Part shown: one piece after another, positions 13,504 through 20,213 of the stretch
Numbering within the stretch: the stretch's first letter is position 1
Layout of the letters: each line of letters starts with the position of its first letter
Origin: a virus
DNA length: 30,678 nucleotides
IMG/VR virus record: IMGVR_UViG_3300030101_001822
Coordinates: 1 to 30,678 of that record
Strand: one strand, 5' to 3'
Program-made: the position numbers and the translations under genes
Notes under the pieces: model-generated
What the model was told of the DNA's origin: nothing
Seen by the model: the letters and a program-made list of their open reading frames with translations, nothing else
Databases searched by the model: none

Positions 13504-16500
13504 CTATACCATATATTTGATAAAAGGTTCAATACCTTGTGTACCTCTGTACATATTAACAGCTTTATCTTTCATTTCAACCACGCCGCCTTTAGCCTTA
13601 TTTTGTTTTTCTCTATCTTTTCTCATTTTTTCTAAATATTTACTTCTTGCACTCATAACTTGAATATAGCTTGGGTCCTCAATTCCTTCTAAGTCATATG
13701 TTCTTTTTCTTTGTTCGTTGAAATAAGGTTTGGTTGGATCTGCAAACTGAGTAGGAAAAAGATTTGAATAACCTTTGATTGATGCTCCAGCCGGAGCTGA
13801 CTTTGACATTTCTAAAGCAAATTCTTTAGTGCCTGGTTGGTCCAACATCGTCGTGTTGAGTAAATTAAATATTTGTTTTAATTCTTTTAATGTAAAATTA
13901 TTTTCTACATCCTCTGCGTCCTCATCAAATAAACCTTTGTTCGGAAACATTTTATTCATTGATTGTTTAAATTTATCTTTACCTGATTGTTCCATGTAAA
14001 AGTCTGTAGATCGTCTAATTTCTTTTAATAAAGCTCTCTTTTGATTTCTCTCTACATATTTAGATTCAAATTTTATCGCATCTTCTGCAAGCTCTTTTTT
14101 AAAATCATCAGATTTTGGATCATTTAAAATTTTTCGAGCCTTATTAATAGCTCTGTTAGCGTAAATTGAAGACTGTGTTAGCATATTATCTACATAAGCT
14201 TTGTTAACTATAGCTTGAATGTATCTATGTTCAGCACGACCCGGTTTTGTTTCATCACCTATGTTTGCATAGTCATCTGTGTCTAACTTTTCTCTTAAAG
14301 ATTTTATATTTACGTTAGGATCTTTTTTTAAAGTCTCTGCTCCCTTGTGCAAAATTTCGTGCATAATTATCATGTCAGTAGGACTTTGAAAATAATCATC
14401 TGCTACGTTCATTGGGGCTACTACTACCATATTATCCAAAGGAAAATACATACCTTGAGCAAGTCCGAGGCCTCTTATCTGTTCTGTTAAAGCATCCTTT
14501 CTTTGTTTTTCGGTCATGTCGTCCGTAACTGTTGGATATATTGTTAAAAAATCAGACAATGTTCTATTATCTCTTAAACCAGCTTGCATCATTTTATAAG
14601 CCAGTGGATCGGAGCCTACTCTGTTAATTAATTCTAAACCCATTTCTTGGTCAGCAAGTTCTGATAGAGCCTCTGCCTCTGTTTTGGCAGGGACTATTTT
14701 TGGAGCTTGCTCTTCAAATATATTTCTTTCTGGCTGAACCTCACCTCCAGTTTCAAGATACTGTGCAAAAGGTCCTATGCCCCGTGGGCCGCGGTTCATA
14801 TTGATTGCCTTGTCTTTCATTTCAACCACGCCGCCTTCCTGCTTCATAATATCTGGATCATCCGCTGCGGAGGGATCTTTTTTAGCGAATGGGCTCTGCA
14901 ATACCTTTGTGCTACCCTTGGGCCTGTCTACCAGCATAATATATGAAAGATTTTTTGTATCCTCTACAGCATTTAAATAAGGAATATGTGTATACCCCTC
15001 TTCAGCTAGATCTTTAGCAAACTTTCTCATAAACATTTTTACGTCACCAATATCTACATCTGGATCTTCAGATAAAATATCATCTGCTGTAAAGTTCTTT
15101 CCTCTTGCCTCGCTATATTTCTCTGCCTGAAACTCCATTAATTGATTTTCAGTGAAAGGTTTTTTTGTGTCAGGGTTGAGAAGAGGCTTACTTAAATCAG
15201 CCTTCAAAGGTATTGATCCTCCTAATGTTTTTCTAGGTCGTGGCATATTAAATTTATTATAGCCTACATTCCCAGTTACAAGCGGAACTTCTAATTCACC
15301 TGATCTAAGCATATTATCAATAGCTTGGTCTCTATCTACGTCTAGCTCCTGCATTTTCTTTCTAATTTTTAATCGAGCACCAACCCCAAAAGTTTCATCT
15401 AAAAACCTGTCTTGTGCTGCTTTTGGCGTTGACCCAACATGAGGGCCTAAGTCAAACCAAGACAACCTCTTGGTATCAAACTTAGTAAAACCGGGGTCTG
15501 TGTTTTTAGAAAAATGATAGACAGGTGTGTCTATTTTGCTGAAAGGTGTTTTTATTGCATCTATAACAGACTTACGTTGATCGCCTATACCCCTGCCGCC
15601 CGGTATCTCATTAATCTTCAAGTCTCCCGCAGCTGCCCTAATAACATCCTTATACAAAGGTCCGCCTTGCACAATCACATCGTCATACCCTGTCATTGTG
15701 TTTTTTATCCTGTTTAATTGATCAGGATCGTTTTTAAACGCCTGTGCTTTAGCCACAGACATCTTTTCATTATAGTTTTTTAAAGGGGTGTTTGCCGTGA
15801 TAAGTCCGTGTTTCGCGGACATAATAGCGACATCTACGTTTTCTGGAACGCCTTGCTTTCTTAAACTCTGAAAGACAGGGCCTAAGTATCTATCTATCGC
15901 TTTCATATTCTTATCATCAGGACACTTCTTATCACTGCATGATACAATTAAAAGTTTACGTCCTTTTTTCTCTTTCGGATCAAATAAGCTTCCCGAACCA
16001 TAAGTAAATACATCGTCAGCTTTTTCACCTTTTACATCTTTTGTAGCGTAAATAGAACCCTGTATGTCATCTTCTTTTTTCACAGCTGAAGGAAAGAGCT
16101 CTTCCTGACCCAGCTCTCTTGCTTTTTGTGTGTCTGATACTTTGCCTTTAGGCTCAAATTTTGTAGGGTCAGGAAAAAATTGTGACATTAAAACAGAAGT
16201 GTCTACACCCTCCGCTGCTGGTTTTGGTCCAAGGTAAGGAATAAAACCCTCAAGTCCTTTTTTTGCATATCTTGCCACAGGTCCTATGCCCGGTGCAACC
16301 GCAGCTGTGCCCAAGGCACCTAAAGTTAAACCTGTCAACGCCTTCAAAGCATTAGGGTCTTGCATCAAAGTTTTAGCCTGAGATAAAATACCCGGTAGTT
16401 CATAAGCTGCTATAGCTTCACCTGTGCCCGGCATGACAGAAGCACCAAAATATTGCCCTTCCGCAAATGCTTCCGGGTCTTCTTTGTAAGCTTGCTGTTT

Positions 16501-16518
16501 TGCTAAATAGCTAGTCAT
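13504..16518 (-). CDS. Multidomain polyvalent-type protein: DUF6884-like, ADP-ribosyltransferase-like and HExxH metallopeptidase-like
   Basis: A 1004-residue protein. Residues 1-90 include a Gly/Ala-rich hydrophobic stretch (about 61-83). Residues 186-300 resemble DUF6884: LLIVSCSDKKCP, AIDRYLGPVFQSLRK, AIMSAKHGLI. Residues 331-545 resemble the ADP-ribosyltransferase domain of polyvalent proteins: PVYHFSKN, then DLGPHVGSTPKAAQDR, closing with NLSYIMLVDRP. Residues 685-775 carry DMIIMHEILHKGAE, with HEILH at 720-724 as a zinc metallopeptidase motif; a later Glu near RAEHRYIQAI may be a ligand. A tag of about 28 residues occurs at 562-589 and again at the C-terminus (977-1004). The rest is charged and helical. 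Its place between terminase and portal suits a virion protein ejected into the host. Domain calls are from motif memory; the HExxH is the most certain. Confidence 0.65.
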   Translation of the reverse strand: MTSYLAKQQAYKEDPEAFAEGQYFGASVMPGTGEAIAAYELPGILSQAKTLMQDPNALKALTGLTLGALGTAAVAPGIGPVARYAKKGLEGFIPYLGPKPAAEGVDTSVLMSQFFPDPTKFEPKGKVSDTQKARELGQEELFPSAVKKEDDIQGSIYATKDVKGEKADDVFTYGSGSLFDPKEKKGRKLLIVSCSDKKCPDDKNMKAIDRYLGPVFQSLRKQGVPENVDVAIMSAKHGLITANTPLKNYNEKMSVAKAQAFKNDPDQLNRIKNTMTGYDDVIVQGGPLYKDVIRAAAGDLKINEIPGGRGIGDQRKSVIDAIKTPFSKIDTPVYHFSKNTDPGFTKFDTKRLSWFDLGPHVGSTPKAAQDRFLDETFGVGARLKIRKKMQELDVDRDQAIDNMLRSGELEVPLVTGNVGYNKFNMPRPRKTLGGSIPLKADLSKPLLNPDTKKPFTENQLMEFQAEKYSEARGKNFTADDILSEDPDVDIGDVKMFMRKFAKDLAEEGYTHIPYLNAVEDTKNLSYIMLVDRPKGSTKVLQSPFAKKDPSAADDPDIMKQEGGVVEMKDKAINMNRGPRGIGPFAQYLETGGEVQPERNIFEEQAPKIVPAKTEAEALSELADQEMGLELINRVGSDPLAYKMMQAGLRDNRTLSDFLTIYPTVTDDMTEKQRKDALTEQIRGLGLAQGMYFPLDNMVVVAPMNVADDYFQSPTDMIIMHEILHKGAETLKKDPNVNIKSLREKLDTDDYANIGDETKPGRAEHRYIQAIVNKAYVDNMLTQSSIYANRAINKARKILNDPKSDDFKKELAEDAIKFESKYVERNQKRALLKEIRRSTDFYMEQSGKDKFKQSMNKMFPNKGLFDEDAEDVENNFTLKELKQIFNLLNTTMLDQPGTKEFALEMSKSAPAGASIKGYSNLFPTQFADPTKPYFNEQRKRTYDLEGIEDPSYIQVMSARSKYLEKMRKDREKQNKAKGGVVEMKDKAVNMYRGTQGIEPFIKYMV
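13568..13592. repeat. 25-bp direct repeat, copy 1 (C-terminal tag)
   Basis: Identical to 14813-14837. It encodes the start of the GGVVEMKDKA tag at residues 977-985 of the 1004-residue protein. Identity at the DNA level points to a recent duplication or to gene conversion between the copies. Confidence 0.9.
14813..14837. repeat. 25-bp direct repeat, copy 2 (internal tag)
   Basis: Identical to 13568-13592 and in the same reading frame. It encodes residues 562-569 and flanking bases at the boundary between the ADP-ribosyltransferase-like and metallopeptidase-like halves. Confidence 0.9.
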
Positions 16519-16921
16519 CTCTTCCTAAGACTTGTGATACTTGAGCCAAGAGCCGTGGGTCCTGGGCCGGGGCCCCTGCTTGTTTCATCATTCTTTGCAG
16601 GACAGTCATGTTCCTGTCAGGCGGCATCTCTTGTAGCTGTATAGTTGTTTGTTTCAAAGTTTCAATACCAGCATTACCTCCACTTTCTAGTCCAATAGAG
16701 CGAATGCCTTCTGATTCCATCGGTAGTTCTGTCGGGGCTTGGTAAGTAATATCATCGACATCGACGTCATAAAGAGGTGGTGCCATACCCTCATACTGTT
16801 CTTCTCTTAGATCAAACACTTCAGGCTGTACCGTTGTTTCCATTAAACGATCAAAAATATCGATTTCTGGTAGCTCTTCTATAGTTTCTTTATTTGCATT
16901 TTTTACTACTGATTTAGCCAT
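16511..16921 (-). CDS. Unknown late protein between terminase and the large multidomain protein
   Basis: A 136-residue acidic protein, mostly without predicted order: MAKSVVKNANKETIEELPEI, then YEGMAPPLYDVDVDDITYQA, and a more helical Met-rich end, RNMTVLQRMMKQAGAPAQDP. It has no membrane span and no motif I know. It overlaps the large gene by eight bases, so the two are likely made together, and it might chaperone or load that protein into the particle. Function unassigned. Confidence 0.55.
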   Translation of the reverse strand: MAKSVVKNANKETIEELPEIDIFDRLMETTVQPEVFDLREEQYEGMAPPLYDVDVDDITYQAPTELPMESEGIRSIGLESGGNAGIETLKQTTIQLQEMPPDRNMTVLQRMMKQAGAPAQDPRLLAQVSQVLGRDD

Positions 16922-16928
16922 TTTACCC

Positions 16929-18383
16929 TCAATAATACGCTCTTACTTTGACAGAATCAACCTCTTCGCCCCAATCATCACTCGGTAACTGTACAAAATT
17001 ACCCTGACGGTACCTCATTAAGGCTTGTGTCATACTATCTACAAGGTCATCATACTCTCCATTTGGAAAAGCTGCAACCTCTTCTATCATTTCGTCTGCA
17101 AAAGTTTCATCGGGGGCCCAAACCATCCCCGCTTCAAACAACGGAGACACAGAATGCACCCTTGACACCTTATCGTTACCTTTACTCGGTGTAAAATTGA
17201 CAACTGGAATGCCCATGTTCCGTAATTCGTGGGTCAAGGGCATACCTGACGCCTTCGCTTCAACGATTACTGTCTCGGGGTCCCAATAATTATACTGCTC
17301 CAACGCTATTTCTTTCAATTCTGGAAAATCCCACCGTCCTTTCTTGCTGTCAAGCAAGATTAAACCCGGTTGACCACCTTCTTCTTCTGGATAAAACACA
17401 CCCCACGTCGTAATCGCACTAAAATCTGCTGTTTCACGCTTCGAGAAAGCTGTATCGTAGCTCTGAATGACATATTGTAGGTTTGGAACGCTTGTTTTTT
17501 CCCATTTTTGCCACCATTCACGCTTGATGATAGCATTCTCTTCGCCCGTTGGCTGCTGCTGATACTGGGCGTTCCATTTGCTCGGAGGTATTGACGCTTT
17601 TACAGCCGTCAAATCTTTCAAGCTCCAGTATTCGGGCCAACACGGCTCACCGCTCTCGAATATTGCAGGCAGTTCCACGATTTCCCACTGATCGGCCAAC
17701 GGGTCTTTAGCCATAGAACGTATCAACTGACCGGTTAAATCTTTTTCGGACCACCGGGTCTGCACCAAAACGATCGTGCCCCCTGGTTGTAGTCTCTGTC
17801 GGGGGCCCCCAGTGTACCAATCCCACGCATCTTCAAAACCATTATTACTCATCGCGGTCTGTTCTGAATGCGGATCATCAATGATAACAAGATCACCACC
17901 ACGACCAGCTAAGTTTGATCCTACACCAACGGCATAATACATACCGCCCTTATTTGTATCCCATCTTCCTGACGCTTTACTATCTACTGCAAGTTTAACT
18001 TCTGGAAAAACTTCATGAAACTCATCCGTGTCCAAAAGGTTTTTTACCTTACGTCCAAAATTTACTGCAAGCTCTGTTGTGTGTGTTGCCTGAATGATTT
18101 TCATATTTGGGTTTCTGCCCATCATCCATGCCGGAAACAAAAAGGATGCGAACTCTGACTTCGTATGTCTTGGTGCCATATTGATAATAAGTCTCTTTAG
18201 TTCCCCATTCGCAACTCGTTCTAATTTGTCTGCGATGATTTCATGATGACGCCCTTGTATGAAAGACGGCCATATGGTTTTGACGAATGATAAAAAGTTA
18301 TTTTTACAAGCTTCATTTTTCTCTAACTGAGCTAATCTTAGTTCTAGTTTTAAGCGTCTCTCGTCGTGTCTATTACCATCCAT
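16929..18383 (-). CDS. terL: Terminase large subunit
   Basis: A 484-residue motor that cuts phage DNA and pumps it into the prohead. The ATPase domain has the Walker A-like loop MAPRHTKSEFAS (69-80), the Walker B stretch LVIIDDPHSE (165-174) and a coupling-type VLVQTRWSEKD (206-215). The nuclease domain has the three acidic sites of the RNase H-like fold: SYDTAF (D310), VIVEAKASG (E375) and YDDLVDSMTQAL (about D446-D449). Length and motif order are complete. It is the first gene of the late operon, behind a good promoter at 18427-18454. The small subunit is not adjacent but lies about 6 kb upstream. Confidence 0.92.
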   Translation of the reverse strand: MDGNRHDERRLKLELRLAQLEKNEACKNNFLSFVKTIWPSFIQGRHHEIIADKLERVANGELKRLIINMAPRHTKSEFASFLFPAWMMGRNPNMKIIQATHTTELAVNFGRKVKNLLDTDEFHEVFPEVKLAVDSKASGRWDTNKGGMYYAVGVGSNLAGRGGDLVIIDDPHSEQTAMSNNGFEDAWDWYTGGPRQRLQPGGTIVLVQTRWSEKDLTGQLIRSMAKDPLADQWEIVELPAIFESGEPCWPEYWSLKDLTAVKASIPPSKWNAQYQQQPTGEENAIIKREWWQKWEKTSVPNLQYVIQSYDTAFSKRETADFSAITTWGVFYPEEEGGQPGLILLDSKKGRWDFPELKEIALEQYNYWDPETVIVEAKASGMPLTHELRNMGIPVVNFTPSKGNDKVSRVHSVSPLFEAGMVWAPDETFADEMIEEVAAFPNGEYDDLVDSMTQALMRYRQGNFVQLPSDDWGEEVDSVKVRAYY

Positions 18384-18384
18384 G

Positions 18385-18396
18385 TAGGGGCCCCTA
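18385..18396. repeat. Perfect GC palindrome at the terL start
   Basis: TAGGGGCCCCTA lies one base upstream of the terL ATG and contains the only SD-like stretch (AGGGG) before it. GGGGCCCC recurs within terL at 17802-17809 and in the next gene at 16569-16576. It may be a protein-binding or packaging site. Confidence 0.6.
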
Positions 18397-18426
18397 AGCT
18401 ATATTATTTTATGCCATTTATCGCTT

Positions 18427-18454
18427 ATTATAATATAGTTAACGGCTATTTCAA
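18427..18454 (-). promoter_or_regulatory. Sigma70-like promoter of the late operon
   Basis: Minus-strand TTGAAA (18449-18454), a 16-base spacer and a perfect TATAAT (18427-18432), about 44 bases before the terL ATG. Just upstream the minus strand reads TTCACAAATATTCACATATAA, related to the CACAYATT element of the early leaders. Confidence 0.65.
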
Positions 18455-18681
18455 ATTATATGTGAATATTTGTGAAAAACTTGCACCTTGTGGCCGTACC
18501 GCAGACCGCTGTGCCGTGAAAAAATTGTAAAAAATAATTGATTCTAGCCGTATGAATTAACCTTTATTCTCTAAGGATCCTTAAACAATTCTACACGGCT
18601 CACGGCTCTTTATTTGGCGTCCTGATGCCGTTTTAATTTAAACTTTTTCCGCAGCTTAAACACTAAATAAAGTTAATAATA

Positions 18682-18760
18682 TCAATGGTTTTTGATTTTT
18701 GATTTGTGGATCTCTGGAAGCTGTCCAAATTGCTTTTTAATTTCTCAATGGTTTTTGATT
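18682..18760. repeat. 16-bp direct repeat pair
   Basis: TCAATGGTTTTTGATT occurs at 18682-18697 and 18745-18760, 63 bases apart. Each copy is followed by further TTGAT/GGTTC-type words. An iteron-like role is possible with only two perfect copies. Confidence 0.7.
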
Positions 18761-18864
18761 CGCGGTTCTCGGTTCAAGGTTCTACAGCTGTAAATATTAC
18801 GCCGTAGGTTTTAAACAGCTGTTTGCGTCCCGTTGGGCTGTGTTTAACTATTTAAAACATAAAA

Positions 18865-18889
18865 AACGCCGTAAATAATTAACGGCGTT
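18865..18889 (-). terminator. Terminator after the GP88-like gene
   Basis: AACGCCGT pairs with ACGGCGTT around a nine-base loop, followed on the minus strand by a T-run. It ends the leftmost early cassette. Unlike the terminators at 19624 and 20160 its loop has no -35 box, and no gene follows closely. Confidence 0.85.
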
Positions 18890-18915
18890 CTATAAGCTTC
18901 TAACAGCTGTTAAAG

Positions 18916-19581
18916 TTAATGCGTTTTAAATATTATTTGTTGGTCTTTTTGATTCCAACATAAACCGCAAGTTCCACAATTAGCGGTTTTATTTTCTTGA
19001 ACTGGGCATAATATTGATACGCCTTTAACAGGTTTAACAACGTCGTATGAATTCGCACTAAATGAAGCGGTTAGATCATTAGAAAATCTAATATGACAAT
19101 TATCACTATCATTTAATTTAATTATCTCTTTTGCAATTGCTCTAGATAATGGAATAGATGATTTAATGTTATTTGCTGTATATCCATATAAAGCAATATT
19201 ATTGAAAGTGTTTAACATTTTACGCCAGAATTTTACATATTTGACGCTAAAAAAATCGCCTAATATATGCAATCGAATTAATAAAAGTTGATTAGAACTA
19301 TTTAATAAATCGTTATATATTCTTTGCTCTAACAGCTGTACATTTTTTGCACTTATTCGATGAGCAAAGGGCATATTATTGCCGTAACAATCTGACCAAT
19401 GCAAACAATCTTTTGGGCATGTCTCACGCTCTACAAGTGTTAAAGTTACAAATTTATAATCTTTGTATTTGCCTTTTAAAACTTTTTTTCCAAGCTTTTT
19501 ATTTGTACTGGGTTTTAATATTTTGAATTGATAATTTTCTAATTCAAAAATATTTTTTTTATATATCGTAGTTGTTAACAT
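18916..19581 (-). CDS. GP88-like Cys-rich protein
   Basis: A 221-residue protein. An N-terminal Cys group is TLTLVERETCPKDCLHWSDC (C55, C59, C65). A central RLHILGDFFSVKYVKFWRKM then ALYGYTAN matches the 'GDF..S..Y..FW......YT' pattern. A C-terminal CGTCGLCWN (C202, C205, C208) is followed by a final ...FKTH. This order matches the phage GP88 family as I remember it. The two Cys groups suggest a bound metal or iron-sulfur cluster; no reaction is known to me. It is a single-gene cassette with its own promoter, leader and terminator. Confidence 0.65.
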   Translation of the reverse strand: MLTTTIYKKNIFELENYQFKILKPSTNKKLGKKVLKGKYKDYKFVTLTLVERETCPKDCLHWSDCYGNNMPFAHRISAKNVQLLEQRIYNDLLNSSNQLLLIRLHILGDFFSVKYVKFWRKMLNTFNNIALYGYTANNIKSSIPLSRAIAKEIIKLNDSDNCHIRFSNDLTASFSANSYDVVKPVKGVSILCPVQENKTANCGTCGLCWNQKDQQIIFKTH

Positions 19582-19596
19582 AAATTTACCTTTTTA

Positions 19597-19605
19597 AATG
19601 TGTGA
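19597..19605 (-). promoter_or_regulatory. Shared early leader element (GP88-like gene)
   Basis: The minus strand reads TCACACATT, then TTAAAAAGG before the ATG at 19581. This element also precedes the first genes of six other cassettes. Confidence 0.55.
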
Positions 19606-19611
19606 AGCATT

Positions 19612-19640
19612 AATATAAAAAAAAACGCCAGCAGAGTCAA
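19612..19640 (-). promoter_or_regulatory. Promoter fused to a terminator (drives GP88-like gene)
   Basis: Minus-strand TTGACT (19635-19640), a 17-base spacer and TATATT (19612-19617). The -35 occupies positions 2-7 of the eight-base terminator loop, and the spacer is the descending stem arm plus its T-run. Confidence 0.7.
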
Positions 19641-19651
19641 TTGCTGGCGTT
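19624..19651 (-). terminator. Terminator after the 39-residue gene
   Basis: A ten-pair stem (AACGCCAGCA with TGCTGGCGTT), an eight-base loop, and nine T on the minus strand. The loop carries the -35 of the next promoter. Confidence 0.85.
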
Positions 19652-19675
19652 TTAATCTGTTAGGGCTGTTAATTT

Positions 19676-19795
19676 TTATTTATCTTTTTCGTGTCTTAAT
19701 ATTAAATAAATCGTCCCTTTTTCGGTGTGGCAATGTTCAATTAAAAAATGTTTTGGCAATAATGCAAGCCATTTTTGAAAATTAAATTTTTTCAT
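19676..19795 (-). CDS. 39-residue protein, unknown
   Basis: From the ATG at 19795 the frame reads MKKFNFQKWLALLPKHFLIE, then HCHTEKGTIYLILRHEKDK and TAA. It overlaps the 3' end of the preceding gene by 14 bases and lies directly before a terminator, so it is probably the second gene of that cassette. A basic, amphipathic start followed by a beta hairpin-like end is visible. No family recognised. Confidence 0.5.
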   Translation of the reverse strand: MKKFNFQKWLALLPKHFLIEHCHTEKGTIYLILRHEKDK

Positions 19796-20111
19796 TTAAA
19801 ACTCCATATTGTTTAACTTTACTACTAAACCATTTTTTTATGCTGATCGTTCTAACATTAGTTTTTAAACCAATAAATTTTTTAATTAAATCTTGATCAG
19901 CTAATATTGATTTAGTTTCATTTTCAAAAGAATATATAAAAGGCGTACCATTAAACATTTCAGCTATTTTAATTCTATAAAAAATATCTTTAACATTTTT
20001 TTTGGTAAACTCTCCAACATCAATGACCATTGTAACATGAATCATTGTCTCTATAACATCGTTTGGAACATCTTTTAAATCGCATTCCGTGTAATCAAAA
20101 TGTAAGGCCAT
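19782..20111 (-). CDS. Early protein of unknown function (109 residues)
   Basis: It starts MALHFDYTECDLKDVPNDVI. I chose the ATG at 20111 because GGAG lies ten bases before it; the in-frame TTG at 20120 is adjacent to that site and so unlikely. The middle has TMVIDVGEFTKKNVKDIFYR and the end is Lys-rich (TISIKKWFSSKVKQYG). It has no membrane segment and no motif I know. It is the first gene of an early cassette with a fused terminator-promoter upstream. A small host-directed protein is a reasonable guess from position. Confidence 0.5.
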   Translation of the reverse strand: MALHFDYTECDLKDVPNDVIETMIHVTMVIDVGEFTKKNVKDIFYRIKIAEMFNGTPFIYSFENETKSILADQDLIKKFIGLKTNVRTISIKKWFSSKVKQYGVLNEKI

Positions 20112-20130
20112 ATCTAACAATCTCCTATAA

Positions 20131-20140
20131 AATATGTGAT
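20131..20140 (-). promoter_or_regulatory. Shared early leader element (109-residue gene)
   Basis: Minus-strand ATCACATATT followed by TTATAGGAG before the ATG at 20111. Confidence 0.55.
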
Positions 20141-20148
20141 ATTATGGG

Positions 20149-20177
20149 ATAATAAAAAAAAACGGCGTAAAAGTCAA
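20149..20177 (-). promoter_or_regulatory. Promoter fused to a terminator (drives the 109-residue gene)
   Basis: Minus-strand TTGACT (20172-20177), a 17-base spacer and TATTAT (20149-20154). The -35 is again at positions 2-7 of an eight-base terminator loop, the same geometry as at 19612-19640. Confidence 0.7.
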
Positions 20178-20189
20178 ATTACGCCGTTT
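20160..20189 (-). terminator. Terminator after the DUF932 gene
   Basis: An 11-pair stem (AAACGGCGTAA with TTACGCCGTTT), an eight-base loop and a nine-T run on the minus strand. It lies 25 bases beyond the DUF932 stop. Confidence 0.88.
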
Positions 20190-20213
20190 AAAGTAGGTTT
20201 TAAAGTTAAGTTA

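Larger units (their letters stand above)
18397..18915. other. Gene-free region between terL and the GP88-like gene
   Basis: No convincing gene is seen. The stretch holds the late promoter, many copies of a short GCCGT/ACGGC word, a 16-bp direct repeat (18682-18697 and 18745-18760), and CAGCTG-centred palindromes at 18783-18792, 18813-18824 and 18901-18912. The last lies within 12 bases of the GP88-like stop. A terminator ends the leftward early transcription at 18865-18889. A replication origin, packaging site or late-gene control region are the leading possibilities. Confidence 0.6.
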
